Shown here one piece after another: positions 1-8,638 of a stretch of DNA of 64,000 nt. A program made the translations under genes and the position numbers. Within the stretch, counting starts at the first letter, position 1. Each line of letters starts with the position of its first letter. A model generated the notes under the pieces. The model saw only the letters and a list, made by a program, of their open reading frames with translations. It was not told where the DNA came from and did not search any database. The stretch covers positions 1 through 64,000 of the forward strand of contig CAKTOB010000010.1 in the NCBI GenBank assembly GCA_934589525.1, written 5' to 3'. This DNA is from an uncultured Oscillospiraceae bacterium (GTDB lineage Bacteria; Bacillota; Clostridia; Oscillospirales; Oscillospiraceae).

Positions 1-92
1 TGGCGGAGTGAGAGGGATTTGAACCCTCGCGCGCTTTTTAGACGCCTACTCCCTTAGCAGGGGAGCCCCTTCGGCCTCTTGGGTATCACTCC
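1..92 (-). tRNA. tRNA-Ser (anticodon GCU)
   Basis: Read on the minus strand this is a class II tRNA with a long variable arm. The acceptor arm GGAGTGA pairs with TCACTCC, followed by a G discriminator and an encoded CCA at positions 3-1. The anticodon stem CTCCC/GGGAG encloses CT-GCT-AA, giving anticodon GCU, which reads AGC/AGU serine codons. The T arm carries GGTTCAAATCC. A good promoter lies just upstream at 125-153. Confidence 0.97.
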
Positions 93-124
93 GAATCAAT
101 AGCTATTCAGCTGACTGCCTGCAT

Positions 125-153
125 ATACTAGCATATCCGGCAGAAAATGTCAA
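125..153 (-). promoter_or_regulatory. Promoter of tRNA-Ser(GCU)
   Basis: On the minus strand there is a TTGACA -35 box (153-148), a 17-base spacer, and a TAGTAT -10 box (130-125) preceded by TGC, which makes it an extended -10. Transcription should start about 25 bases upstream of the mature tRNA. Confidence 0.75.
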
Positions 154-196
154 GGGGAATTTTTGGGGCAGCGATTTCCCCGCCGCCCCAGTGTGT

Positions 197-616
197 TTAC
201 TGCTTGTTACGGAACACCAAGAGCTTGCTGCCCACATAGTTGATGACAATGACCAGGACCTGGGTAATGAGCTTCCAGATGTTTCCGTTTCCCCCCAGTG
301 TATCCACGGCGATGAACAAAATCGCGGTTTCCAATACGCCGGAGGAAATTCGAGTGGCGATGAATTTTCCGAACTCCGGAATCACCGTGGCCATGGACCA
401 ATCATGACTCCTAAATACAAAGGGCTTGTTGGTCACATAGGCAAACAACACGGCCACCACCCAGGCGATGCAATTGCTGACAGCTGCGGACAAGTGCAGC
501 AGGTTCAGGCACGGCAGGTAAACAATATAATTGACCACCGTTGTCAGAACGCCAAAAAAGAGATAGGAAATGATGTCCCAGTGGGCTTTGATGAGATCAC
601 GGATTTTATCGAGCAT
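197..616 (-). CDS. GtrA-like small membrane protein
   Basis: A 139-residue protein with four predicted membrane segments and the layout of the GtrA family: a first segment near the N-terminus (YLFFGVLTTVVNY), a middle pair containing an NKPFVF-type turn, and a last segment ending in KLLVFR. GtrA-type proteins are thought to move undecaprenyl-linked sugars across the membrane or to assist surface polysaccharide modification; the substrate here is unknown. The start is placed at the ATG at 616, ten bases after AGGAG. An upstream in-frame ATG at 652 falls inside the TATAAT -10 box and so cannot be the start. No glycosyltransferase partner is adjacent. The gene is transcribed toward tRNA-Ser(GCU). 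Confidence 0.8.
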   Translation of the reverse strand: MLDKIRDLIKAHWDIISYLFFGVLTTVVNYIVYLPCLNLLHLSAAVSNCIAWVVAVLFAYVTNKPFVFRSHDWSMATVIPEFGKFIATRISSGVLETAILFIAVDTLGGNGNIWKLITQVLVIVINYVGSKLLVFRNKQ

Positions 617-650
617 TTCAACATGTCTCCTGTCTTTATTTATGAAAGAC

Positions 651-678
651 ATTATACTCTTTTTTCTAAAAAACGCAA
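651..678 (-). promoter_or_regulatory. Promoter of the GtrA-like gene
   Basis: Minus strand TTGCGT (678-673), 16-base spacer, perfect TATAAT (656-651). It fixes the translation start downstream at 616 because the only longer start codon overlaps the -10 box. Confidence 0.7.
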
Positions 679-776
679 CCGCTGTTCTTTTATCCGTGAT
701 TATTCACAAAAAGCTAATAATATTATTGTATAGTTTTCCCTATTGCGTCAAAAATAAATACAGGCGTAAAATACTA

Positions 777-805
777 TTGACAAAGTAGAATGAATTCGTT
801 ATTAT
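777..805 (+). promoter_or_regulatory. Promoter of ldhA
   Basis: TTGACA (777-782), 17-base spacer, TATTAT (800-805). It lies about 35 bases upstream of the ldhA start codon. Confidence 0.75.
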
Positions 806-841
806 TATATCGATAAATGAATACTGATGGAGGTAAACACA

Positions 842-1831
842 ATGAAAGTTGCATTTTTTGATACCAAGCCCTATGACATTCCCGGTTTTGACCACTATGC
901 CGCCGAGTCTGATTTAGAGATCAAGTATTTTGAGACCCGTCTGAATGAAGATACCGTTTCCCTGGCCCAGGGCTATGATGCCGTGTGCGTATTTGTAAAC
1001 GATACGGTTTCCGCCACCGTGGTGGACAAGCTCTGCGAAATGGGTGTTAAGGTCCTGGCTCTGCGGTGCGCCGGTTTTAACAATGTGGACATCCGGGCCT
1101 GCCAGGGACGGCTTCCCGTTTACCGGGTGCCCGCCTACTCCCCCTACGCCGTGGCCGAGCACGCCATGGCTTTGCTTCTGACCATCAACCGCCGGACCCA
1201 CAAGGCCTATATCCGCACCCGGGACTTCAATTTCAGCCTCCAGGGCCTGGCAGGCTTTGATCTCCACGGAAAAACCGTGGGCATCATCGGCACCGGCAAA
1301 ATCGGCCGGGTCTTTGCCGACATCTGCAAGGGCTTCGGTATGAACATTCTGGCCTATGACAAGTTCCCTGTCAAAGACAGCGGCCTGCACTATGTGGAGC
1401 TGCCGGAGCTCTTTGAAAAGTCCGACATCATTTCCCTCCACTGCCCCCTGACCGAGGAGACCCGGCACATTATTGATGCGGAGTCCATCGCCAGAATGAA
1501 GAAGGGCGTGACCATCATCAACACCTCCCGAGGCGCTCTGGTCAACACGGAGGATCTGATCAATGGAATCAAGGACAAGAAGGTGGGTGCCGCATGTCTG
1601 GACGTTTATGAGGAGGAAGGCGACTTCTTCTATGAGGACTTCTCCGGCCATATCGTGCAGGATGACAAGCTGGTGCGGCTCATCGCCATGCCCAATGTGA
1701 TCGTCACCTCTCACCAGGCATTCCTGACCCAGGAGGCCCTGGACAGCATTGCCAACACCACCGTTGACAATCTGACCCGGTTCTTCCAGGGAAATCCCAA
1801 CGAAACCACCGAGGTCCGCTACAATTCCTAA
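842..1831 (+). CDS. ldhA: D-lactate dehydrogenase (NAD-dependent, LdhA type)
   Basis: A 329-residue D-2-hydroxyacid dehydrogenase that reduces pyruvate to D-lactate with NADH, a fermentative electron sink. It follows E. coli LdhA closely along its length, including the block ALRCAGFNNVD, the AVAEHAM and RTRDFNFSL segments, the Rossmann loop GTGKIG near residue 150, the catalytic Arg in NTSRGAL, the Glu in DVYEEEGDFFYED and the catalytic His in SHQAFLT. The ATG at 842 is chosen because GGAGG sits eight bases upstream; an in-frame ATG 15 bases earlier has no ribosome site. The gene stands alone behind its own TTGACA/TATTAT promoter. A related 2-hydroxyacid dehydrogenase is possible, but the likeness to LdhA is strong. 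Confidence 0.93.
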   Translation: MKVAFFDTKPYDIPGFDHYAAESDLEIKYFETRLNEDTVSLAQGYDAVCVFVNDTVSATVVDKLCEMGVKVLALRCAGFNNVDIRACQGRLPVYRVPAYSPYAVAEHAMALLLTINRRTHKAYIRTRDFNFSLQGLAGFDLHGKTVGIIGTGKIGRVFADICKGFGMNILAYDKFPVKDSGLHYVELPELFEKSDIISLHCPLTEETRHIIDAESIARMKKGVTIINTSRGALVNTEDLINGIKDKKVGAACLDVYEEEGDFFYEDFSGHIVQDDKLVRLIAMPNVIVTSHQAFLTQEALDSIANTTVDNLTRFFQGNPNETTEVRYNS

Positions 1832-1939
1832 CAAGATTTTTTCCGGATTCGACAGGTTCCCCTTGTAAAAAAGCAGTCTGATTCGCTACTCTAGTCGATG
1901 GCAGACTTCCCCCAATTTTTATGCGACAGGTTTGCCAGA

Positions 1940-1972
1940 AGCGCCGCCCCGGCTCTCCCCCGGGACGGCGCT
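1940..1972. terminator. Hairpin between convergent ldhA and the sipL-like gene
   Basis: AGCGCCGCCCCGG pairs with CCGGGACGGCGCT around an 8-base loop. The T run is weak on both strands, so it may end both converging transcripts or act as a 3' stabiliser. Confidence 0.5.
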
Positions 1973-1980
1973 TTGTTGCA

Positions 1981-3471
1981 TTACGAAAGCGGGATCAATA
2001 ACATCTGGCCTTTGACGGGCTCCTCCGTGAGGCCGTTTGCCTGAGCAATGGCCTCCATGGTGGAGCCGCTTGCCTTGGCCAGCTCCCACAGCCCCGCATC
2101 CCCGGCCCGGCGCAGGACGAGACTGGGGCGATCTAAGTCCCTGGCCACCGGTTCCCCCAGCTCCATAGAGGAAACCACCCTGAGGCCATCCTTGGAAAGC
2201 ATGATCAGATGAACGGAAAAATCCACGGTGATTTTCCCGGCCCCGGGGTTTAATTGGAGGGCTCCCGGGGTCATCCCCGTAACCGCAAGCCGGAGCCCCT
2301 CCCCGGTTTTCACTTCGGTGCTGCCATGCCAGGCGACCCAACAGCCCTCTGTTCCCTGGTCCTGCTGGGAGAGCAGCCCAACGGTTCCTGTGCTTTCCAG
2401 GCGGTATCCTCCGGGGATGGGATCCCAGAGGGGCAGCTCCCAGAGTTCTGACAGGTCCGCCGCGCTGTGGATCTCTTCCGGAAGCGCCGCCTCCCCTGCC
2501 AAGGTCTCCCGCCGGCTGTCTAAGAGGGCCGTCACCGGAAGATCCTGCAAGTTCAGCTTCAGGGACCGCAGGGTGCTGTAGCCGTCCTCCACCACTTGGA
2601 TCTTCGACACATCACTGACGGCATACTGGGCGGTAAAGGAGGCTTTTACCGTTTTGCTGCCGTCGCCGCCCTCCTCCAGCTCTAAATTGGTCACGCAGAC
2701 CTGAATATCCGCCTCCGCCTCGGAGCCGCAGGGCCGGTCCAGCTCTGCCAGCTGGGAAAAGGGAAATGTAAAATCCCGACCTTCCAGCTCCCCCTCCGGG
2801 CCGCAGAACAAGACATGCAGATTGACGGCACCCCGGAAAGCGATTTTATCCCCCAGGACCTTCTGCTCCGTCAGCACCGGCTGTGCGGTACTATAAAACA
2901 CCTTTTGTCCCGTCAGGTCCACACCCGGGGCGGACAGCGCTTCCTCCAGGGCGAAGCTTTTTTCTCCCGCCTGGTCAAACAGCCGAAGGGGCACCGTTTT
3001 TTTGAGAAGCTGCACATCCTCCGGAACGGTTTCCGGCTCCGGAATGGACAGGCTCTCCGGTGCCAGCGCCAGGAGATTCAGGCTGATGCCGCAGCGAACC
3101 AATAGCTTTCTGGGAGACAAAGAACGGGCATCCAGGAACCGAAGCAGAGGCTGCACCAAAATGCTGCCGTCCCGGCTGTCCCTGGGCAGCTCCCATTTGG
3201 CCTGGAAGGGCACCCAGCTATCCAGCATCCGGGGTGTCCCCTCCCCCTCCGGCCCATATAAGACCCGAAGCATCAGCCCACCGGACACCATGACGGTATC
3301 CGTTCTCCACTCCTTGCTCCGGAGGATCGGCTGCCCCCAGCAGCCTAAAATGCGGTCAACATCCGGCAGTCCCTCCGGCAAACGGACCTCCTGGGTCTGC
3401 TCCAAATTCCTGCATTCCAAAATCACAGGCTCCAGATAGGAGATCTCCCTATTTTTTAATTGCAGCTCCAT
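1981..3471 (-). CDS. SipL-like spore morphogenesis protein (DUF3794/SPOCS repeats, LysM)
   Basis: A 496-residue soluble protein built from repeated DUF3794 (SPOCS) domains with a C-terminal LysM module; the last 40 residues read LWELAKASGST...NGL...LLIP, typical of LysM. The SPOCS repeats show as recurring LPEGLPDVDRIL-like and KVFYSTAQPVLTEQKVLGDK-like segments near residues 35-70 and 190-215. Proteins with this layout in Clostridia include C. difficile SipL, which binds SpoIVA and is required for coat assembly around the forespore. The ATG at 3471 follows AAGGAG by eight bases; an upstream GTG overlaps the ribosome site and is rejected. Being a lone gene, its role rests on domain content. 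Confidence 0.75.
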   Translation of the reverse strand: MELQLKNREISYLEPVILECRNLEQTQEVRLPEGLPDVDRILGCWGQPILRSKEWRTDTVMVSGGLMLRVLYGPEGEGTPRMLDSWVPFQAKWELPRDSRDGSILVQPLLRFLDARSLSPRKLLVRCGISLNLLALAPESLSIPEPETVPEDVQLLKKTVPLRLFDQAGEKSFALEEALSAPGVDLTGQKVFYSTAQPVLTEQKVLGDKIAFRGAVNLHVLFCGPEGELEGRDFTFPFSQLAELDRPCGSEAEADIQVCVTNLELEEGGDGSKTVKASFTAQYAVSDVSKIQVVEDGYSTLRSLKLNLQDLPVTALLDSRRETLAGEAALPEEIHSAADLSELWELPLWDPIPGGYRLESTGTVGLLSQQDQGTEGCWVAWHGSTEVKTGEGLRLAVTGMTPGALQLNPGAGKITVDFSVHLIMLSKDGLRVVSSMELGEPVARDLDRPSLVLRRAGDAGLWELAKASGSTMEAIAQANGLTEEPVKGQMLLIPLS

Positions 3472-3696
3472 GAAACGCACTCCTTCATCATCACAGTTCG
3501 ATTCTGGAACACTTTATGCGTTCCCAAGAATGTTTATGCCATTATCGCCGCCGAACAAGGCAGCAGCCCAACGCCAGCAGCAAAAGACCTGCCAGTACAC
3601 AAAGGAAAACGGAGTCTACACACTGGCCTGCCAATATCCCCAAACCAAAGCAGACCATACATCCCCCACGCATCTGGTTTTTTCGGCACAAGTAAA

Positions 3697-3732
3697 AAAC
3701 ACCCCCTGCCTAAACCTATGCAGGGAGTGTTT
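3697..3732 (-). terminator. Terminator of the liv operon
   Basis: On the minus strand AAACACTCCCTGC pairs with GCAGGGGGTGTTT around a 9-base loop, followed by a T run. It lies 12 bases beyond the livF stop. The remaining stretch 3472-3696 shows no supportable gene. Confidence 0.85.
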
Positions 3733-3743
3733 GACTATGAAGG

Positions 3744-4442
3744 TTATCCGCCCAAGTAGGCCTTGCGCACCGCATCGGACTTGGCAAGCTCCGGGCCGGT
3801 GCCGCTGAGGGTAATGGAGCCTGTTTCCAAAACGTAAGCCCGGTCCGCAATTTGCAGGGCCTTTCTGGCGTTTTGCTCCACCAAAAGAATGGTGGTGCCG
3901 GATTTGTGAAGCTCTTTGATGATTCCAAAGACCTGATCCACGATGATGGGCGCCAGGCCCATGGAGGGCTCATCGAGCATCATGAGCTTGGGATGGGACA
4001 TCAGAGCCCGGGACATGGCAAGCATCTGCTGCTCGCCGCCGGAGAGGGTCCCGGCGATCTGCTTCCGCCGTTCCTTCAGCCTGGGGAAGTAGTTAAAGAC
4101 CATCTCCAGGTCCTCCTGGGATACCGATTTCTTGATATACGCACCCATTTCCAGATTTTCCTGCACGGTCATTTCCAGGAAAATCCGGCGGCCCTCCGGC
4201 ACATGGGCAAGGCCCGTCCGCAGGAGCTTATAGGCCTCCGTATGGGTGATGTTCTGGTCGCAGAAGGTGATGCTGCCGCTTCTGGGGTGCATGAGGCCGG
4301 AAATGGTTTTCAGGATCGTACTCTTTCCCGCGCCGTTGGCACCAATCAGGGCAACGATCTCTCCTTCCCCTACCTGAAAGGAAACATTCTTAACGGCGTG
4401 AATGGCGCCGTAATATACATCAATGTTTTCAATTTTAAGCAT
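3744..4442 (-). CDS. livF: Branched-chain amino acid ABC transporter, ATP-binding protein LivF
   Basis: A 232-residue ABC ATPase, the shorter of the two nucleotide-binding subunits of a LIV-type uptake system. It has Walker A GANGAGKST, signature LSGGEQQ, and Walker B LMMLDEPSMGL with the LivF-type continuation APIIV. It works at the cytoplasmic face with LivG, driving LivHM. The start at 4442 overlaps the last eight bases of livG (ATGCTTAA carries both the start and the stop), so translation is probably coupled. Last gene of the operon, directly before a strong terminator. The amino acid specificity comes from context and is not proven by this subunit. Confidence 0.95.
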   Translation of the reverse strand: MLKIENIDVYYGAIHAVKNVSFQVGEGEIVALIGANGAGKSTILKTISGLMHPRSGSITFCDQNITHTEAYKLLRTGLAHVPEGRRIFLEMTVQENLEMGAYIKKSVSQEDLEMVFNYFPRLKERRKQIAGTLSGGEQQMLAMSRALMSHPKLMMLDEPSMGLAPIIVDQVFGIIKELHKSGTTILLVEQNARKALQIADRAYVLETGSITLSGTGPELAKSDAVRKAYLGG

Positions 4443-5286
4443 GGTCCCCGCCCTCCTCCTTGCCAAGATAGGCCTCAATGACCGCCGGGTCCGACCGGAT
4501 CTCATCCGGTGTTCCCTTGGCGATGATCCGTCCGTAGTTGACCACGGCGATGGCCTCGCAAACATTCATTACCAAATTCATATCATGCTCGATCAGGAAA
4601 ATCGCCACATGGAAGGTGTCCCGGATCCGGCGGATCTGGTGCATCAGGTCCGTGGTCTCACTGGGGTTCATACCGGCGGCAGGCTCGTCCAGCAAAATCA
4701 CAGAGGGGTTGGTCGCCAGCGCCCGGACGATTTCCAGCCGGCGCTGCACACCGTAAGGCAGGCTCCCGGCTTTGGTGTCGGCATATTCCGCAAGGCCCAT
4801 GAAATCCAGCAGCTCCATGGCCTTATCATTGGCCATATGCTCGGATTTGTAGTAGCTGGGCAGGTGCAAGACGCTTGAAAAGAAGCCGCACTTGATGTCA
4901 TTGTGCATGCCAACCTTGACGTTATCCAGCACGGACATATCCGTAAACAGGCGGATATTCTGGAAGGTCCGGGCAATGCCCAGCTTGTTGACCTTGTGAA
5001 CGGGCATCCCTTTGATGTCAATGCCATTGACCAGCACGCTTCCGCGGGTGGGCTGGTATACGCCGGTGAGCAGATTAAAAATGGTGGTTTTACCGGCACC
5101 GTTGGGGCCGATCAGGCCGGAGATCTCGGTGGGGCCAATGGTGATATTAAAGCTGTCTACTGCCGTAAGGCCGCCAAAATCAATGCCCAGATTCCGTACA
5201 TCCAGAACCGGCTGCTTACCCTGGTCCTGTTCCCGGACGAAGGTGACGGTAGGCACCTTCAGAATTTTTTTGGAATAATCATTCAT
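4435..5286 (-). CDS. livG: Branched-chain amino acid ABC transporter, ATP-binding protein LivG
   Basis: A 283-residue ABC ATPase with an N-terminal extension of about 25 residues before the usual start of the fold. It carries Walker A GPNGAGKTT, a degenerate signature LPYGVQRRLEI of the kind seen in LivG, Walker B VILLDEPAAGMNP and the switch His in LIEHDMNLV. It pairs with LivF. The ATG at 5286 follows AAAGGAGG by nine bases. The start overlaps the end of livM by eight bases and the end overlaps livF, a tight coupled arrangement. Confidence 0.95.
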   Translation of the reverse strand: MNDYSKKILKVPTVTFVREQDQGKQPVLDVRNLGIDFGGLTAVDSFNITIGPTEISGLIGPNGAGKTTIFNLLTGVYQPTRGSVLVNGIDIKGMPVHKVNKLGIARTFQNIRLFTDMSVLDNVKVGMHNDIKCGFFSSVLHLPSYYKSEHMANDKAMELLDFMGLAEYADTKAGSLPYGVQRRLEIVRALATNPSVILLDEPAAGMNPSETTDLMHQIRRIRDTFHVAIFLIEHDMNLVMNVCEAIAVVNYGRIIAKGTPDEIRSDPAVIEAYLGKEEGGDHA

Positions 5287-6349
5287 TGGAAGCTGCCTCC
5301 TTTCCGTTCTTGCTGAACACGCACTTGACCTTGTCCGTTACCACGGACACCAGGTCCTTGGCCTTGGGAGACCAGGTAAAGAGCATGACCAGAATCAAAA
5401 CCACCGCATAGATGATCATCCGGTAATCCTGCAGTCCCCGCATGGCCTCCGGCAGGATATACAGCACCGTGGCAGAGATAATAGAGCCCAGGATGTTGCC
5501 CATGCCGCCCAGAACCACAAATACCAGAATATTGATAGAGGTATTAAAATTGAACTTGGAGGCGGTAATGGAGCCGTAGTTCATGGCGTACAGGGCTCCG
5601 GCCATACCGGCCAGAAATGCGGATACGACGAACGCCTTCATGCGGAAAGCCGTTACATTGATGCCCACGGATTCCGCGGCGATCCGGTTGTCCCGGACGG
5701 CCTTGATGGCCCGGCCTTCTTTGGAATTGATGAGATTCTGCACCACAAACAGCGTAAAGAGGATCAGGACGAAGCCCATGGCAAAGGTAGAGAGCTTGGT
5801 AATGCCCGTGGCCCCCCGGGGGCCGGAGATGATCATCTTGCCGCCATCGGCCAGCGTCAGGCCATCGGAAGCGATGGTTGCGTGGAGTCCGTTTTCGTCA
5901 ACACCCAGATACAGATTGCCAAAGATGTTTTTCATGATTTCGCCAAAGGCCAGGGTCACAATGGCCAGATAGTCGCCCCGCAGGCGCAGTACCGGAATGC
6001 CTACCAAAAAAGCGATGGCACCGGCCAGCATGCCGCCAACCATCATTCCGATGGTCAGGCGCGCAACGCCGTTAGGCACTGTCTGGGCAAGAAGGGACGT
6101 TACAATAATGCCCGTAAATGCACCGATGCCCATAAATCCCGCATGGCCCAGGCTCAACTCTCCGCAGATACCAACCAACAGATTCAAAGATACTGCCAGC
6201 ACGATATAGGCGCAGGCAGGGACCAGGAAGCCCTTGGTGGTGCTGTTGAGTTTCCCTTGAGAGGCCATCAGCTGGAGGACCACAAAGGCAACGGTCACCA
6301 GAATATATGTAGACGCGTCTTTGATTTTATTGCGATTTGGCTTTTTCAT
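5279..6349 (-). CDS. livM: Branched-chain amino acid ABC transporter, permease LivM
   Basis: A 356-residue membrane permease with the LivM hallmarks: an early segment NLLVGICGELSLGHAGFMGIGAF and the coupling region containing GRAIKAVRDNRIAAESVGINV, where the ATPases dock. About 8-10 membrane helices. A hydrophilic insert near residues 155-190 carries DENGLHATIASDGL. The ATG at 6349 follows GAGGTGAG; an upstream in-frame start is inside livH. Ten bases separate it from the livH stop. Confidence 0.94.
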   Translation of the reverse strand: MKKPNRNKIKDASTYILVTVAFVVLQLMASQGKLNSTTKGFLVPACAYIVLAVSLNLLVGICGELSLGHAGFMGIGAFTGIIVTSLLAQTVPNGVARLTIGMMVGGMLAGAIAFLVGIPVLRLRGDYLAIVTLAFGEIMKNIFGNLYLGVDENGLHATIASDGLTLADGGKMIISGPRGATGITKLSTFAMGFVLILFTLFVVQNLINSKEGRAIKAVRDNRIAAESVGINVTAFRMKAFVVSAFLAGMAGALYAMNYGSITASKFNFNTSINILVFVVLGGMGNILGSIISATVLYILPEAMRGLQDYRMIIYAVVLILVMLFTWSPKAKDLVSVVTDKVKCVFSKNGKEAASNE

Positions 6350-6359
6350 TGCACTCACC

Positions 6360-7241
6360 TCAAACCTTTTCCTGGACCTGCTTGCCAAGGAGCCCTGCCG
6401 GCTTCACCAGGAGAATCAGAATCAGAACCAAAAATACGATGGCATCGCTGAACTGGGGGCTTAAATAGGCCTTGCTGAAGGTTTCGATGATGCCCAGCAG
6501 GATGCCGCCCAGCATAGCACCAGGAATGGAACCGATGCCTCCGAGAACTGCCGCCGTAAACGCGCGGATACCGGGCATCGAGCCGGTGGTGGGCTGCAAG
6601 GTGGGAACGGTGGAGCACAGCAGAACGCCCGCAATGGCCGCCAGAGCGGAACCAATGGCAAAGGTGGTGGAGATGGTTCTATTCACATTGATGCCCATGA
6701 GCTCTGCAGCCTCCCGGTCCTCGGAAACCGCCCGCATGGCTTTGCCGGTGCGGGTGCTGCCGGTAAACCAGGTCAGGCCCAGCATAATGATGACCGAGGC
6801 GATGATGGTAACGATGACCTCGCCGGTGATGACCAGCTGTCCATCCAGCAGCCGGATGGGCTGGAAGGTCACAATGCTGGTATAGTTTTTGGGGCTGGAG
6901 GACCAAATCAGCTGGGCAGCGTTCTGCAGGAAATAGCTGACACCGATGGCGGTGATCAAAACCGCCAGGCTGGGCGTCCCCCGCAAGGGCTTATAGGCCA
7001 AGGCTTCAATGAGCATGCCCAAAACGGTACACACCGCCATGGCTGCCAGAATGGACACCGTCACCGGCAGCCCCAGGTAATTGGTCACGCAGAAGGAAAT
7101 ATAGGCGCCAACCATAATAATATCGCCGTGAGCAAAGTTCAGCATTTTAGCAATGCCGTAAACCATGGTATATCCCAGAGCGATGATGGCGTAGACAGAA
7201 CCGATACTGATACCGTTGATCAGATACTGAATGATTTTCAT
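6360..7241 (-). CDS. livH: Branched-chain amino acid ABC transporter, permease LivH
   Basis: A 293-residue permease of the LivH type with about eight membrane helices. It begins with the typical QYLINGISIGSVYAIIALGYT, followed by MLNFAHGDI, and has the coupling motif TGKAMRAVSEDREAAELMGINV near residues 180-205. It forms the membrane channel with LivM. Its ribosome site is AAAGAGGGG. A 132-base gap holding a strong hairpin separates it from livJ, so the binding protein can be made in excess over the permeases. Confidence 0.95.
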   Translation of the reverse strand: MKIIQYLINGISIGSVYAIIALGYTMVYGIAKMLNFAHGDIIMVGAYISFCVTNYLGLPVTVSILAAMAVCTVLGMLIEALAYKPLRGTPSLAVLITAIGVSYFLQNAAQLIWSSSPKNYTSIVTFQPIRLLDGQLVITGEVIVTIIASVIIMLGLTWFTGSTRTGKAMRAVSEDREAAELMGINVNRTISTTFAIGSALAAIAGVLLCSTVPTLQPTTGSMPGIRAFTAAVLGGIGSIPGAMLGGILLGIIETFSKAYLSPQFSDAIVFLVLILILLVKPAGLLGKQVQEKV

Positions 7242-7323
7242 AAAAACCCCTCTTTCTCAACCTCAACAGCCTATGACAGCGCCAATGCCTTGCCGCTCTC
7301 ATAGACTGCTGATTTCCTTTTCA

Positions 7324-7352
7324 GGGATGAAGGGCGGAACGCCCTCCATCCC
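7324..7352 (-). terminator. Stem-loop between livJ and livH
   Basis: On the minus strand GGGATGGAGGGCG pairs with CGCCCTTCATCCC (13 bp including one G-T) around a TTC loop. There is no T run, so it is better read as a partial terminator or an mRNA 3'-end stabiliser that raises livJ relative to livHMGF. Confidence 0.6.
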
Positions 7353-7373
7353 AATGATAGAAACGTTTTTGAA

Positions 7374-8573
7374 TTAAGCCATGGGGACGTACACGCCGTT
7401 TTCAATGACAACCGCGGCAGGAGCCTTGGAGATCATGCCGTTCTCGTCCCAGTGCATGCCGGTGCCGGTGAGGCCATCCACGGTCATGGTGGTGAACTGT
7501 GCCTTCAGAGCATCGCAGATTTCGGAAGCGGACTCGGTACCGGTGACACCGGCGGCGGTCAGAGCGTCGTAGATGGCGTAGATCACATCGTAGCCGTCAG
7601 CGGCGAACTGGTTGGGAACCAGGCCATTCATTCTCTCCTTGAACTTGGTCACAAAGGACTGGGTGGCCTCGTCGGAGGCGTTGGCATCGAAGGGGGTCAT
7701 CAGAGCCAGACCCTCGGCCAGAGCGGTGTCAAAGCCTTCTACGGTCAGGATGCCGTCCATGCCGTCACAGCCGAAGAACTTGGGGGTATAGCCGATCCGA
7801 TTGGCGTAGCTCAGGATCTGGGCAGCCTCGGTATAGTAGATGGGCAGGAACACCAGGTCCGCACCGGCCTCCTGGCACTTGGTCACCTGGGTGGACAGGT
7901 CCGCCTTGTTGTCGGCAGTGTAGGAAGTGGTGGCAACGATCTCAACGCCCATGGTGGCGGCGTTTGCGGAGAAGCCCTTGTACAGGCCGCTGGAGTAGTC
8001 GTCAGAGGAATCGTAGATGATGCCGACCTTGGAGCCTGCGTACTTGGTGGAAACCAGTTCCGCGGCGCTGGCGCCCTGGTTGGGGTCGGTGAAGCACATC
8101 TGGAAGATGTTGTCACCGGTGGTGGCCAGAGACTCGGCGGAAGCGGAGGGAGTCAGATTGAACATGTTGTCGGACACGGACTCGGGAGCAACGGCCAGAG
8201 CGGCACCGGTGGTAACCTGACCGGCCATGACCTGCATGCCCCAGTCCTTCAGAACGTTGTAAGCGGAAACGGCCTTCTCGCCGTCAGCCTCATCGTCCTG
8301 GGCATTGAACTCCAACTGCAGGCCGCCCTTGGCGTTGATCTCCTCAACGGCGATCTCCATACCGGCCTTTACAGCCAGGCCGTAGGCGGAGGCACCGCCG
8401 GTCAGAGGGCCGGACATGCCAACCTTTACGGTACCGGTGCCCTGTACGGCAGCGGTGGTTTCACCGGCAGCGGCTGTGGTCGCAGCAGCATCGGTAGAGG
8501 AACTGTTGCCGCAGCCTGCGAAGGAAGCGGCTACCATAGCCAGCGCCATGGTGAATGCAAGTACCTTTTTCAT
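7374..8573 (-). CDS. livJ: Branched-chain amino acid ABC transporter, substrate-binding lipoprotein
   Basis: A 399-residue periplasmic-binding-fold lipoprotein. It has a signal peptide ending in the lipobox SFAGC (Cys21), then a Ser/Thr/Ala linker, then a type I receptor fold starting TVKVGMSGPLTGGASAYG and running through VGIIYDSSDDYSSG and NRIGYTPKFFG. It would capture Leu/Ile/Val outside the membrane and deliver it to LivHM; the exact ligand cannot be read from sequence. Ribosome site AAAGGAG. It is the first structural gene after a 5' leader with a peptide reading frame and a terminator, so its expression is probably set by attenuation. Confidence 0.93.
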   Translation of the reverse strand: MKKVLAFTMALAMVAASFAGCGNSSSTDAAATTAAAGETTAAVQGTGTVKVGMSGPLTGGASAYGLAVKAGMEIAVEEINAKGGLQLEFNAQDDEADGEKAVSAYNVLKDWGMQVMAGQVTTGAALAVAPESVSDNMFNLTPSASAESLATTGDNIFQMCFTDPNQGASAAELVSTKYAGSKVGIIYDSSDDYSSGLYKGFSANAATMGVEIVATTSYTADNKADLSTQVTKCQEAGADLVFLPIYYTEAAQILSYANRIGYTPKFFGCDGMDGILTVEGFDTALAEGLALMTPFDANASDEATQSFVTKFKERMNGLVPNQFAADGYDVIYAIYDALTAAGVTGTESASEICDALKAQFTTMTVDGLTGTGMHWDENGMISKAPAAVVIENGVYVPMA

Positions 8574-8610
8574 TTTTCTTTTCTCCTTTACATTGAAACT
8601 TTAAAACTAC

Positions 8611-8638
8611 AAAAAAGCGGCCGCATCCGCAGCCGCTT
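8611..8638 (-). terminator. Attenuator terminator in the liv leader
   Basis: On the minus strand AAGCGGCTGC pairs with GCGGCCGCTT (10 bp, one T-G) around GGAT and runs into six T residues. It lies 38 bases before the livJ start codon and after the promoter, so it can only act as an attenuator. Its 5' arm can instead pair with CGCAGTCG at 8666-8659, directly after the leader peptide stop codon. Confidence 0.85.

Noticed and set aside
696..707. Rex operator upstream of ldhA
   Set aside because: The GTGA/TCAC half sites are four bases apart; the usual TTGTGAA-N4-TTCACAA arrangement is not matched.
3460..3808. Two overlapping plus-strand frames in the gap before livF
   Set aside because: No ribosome site or recognisable motif, and one runs into livF and its terminator; the stretch is better read as intergenic.
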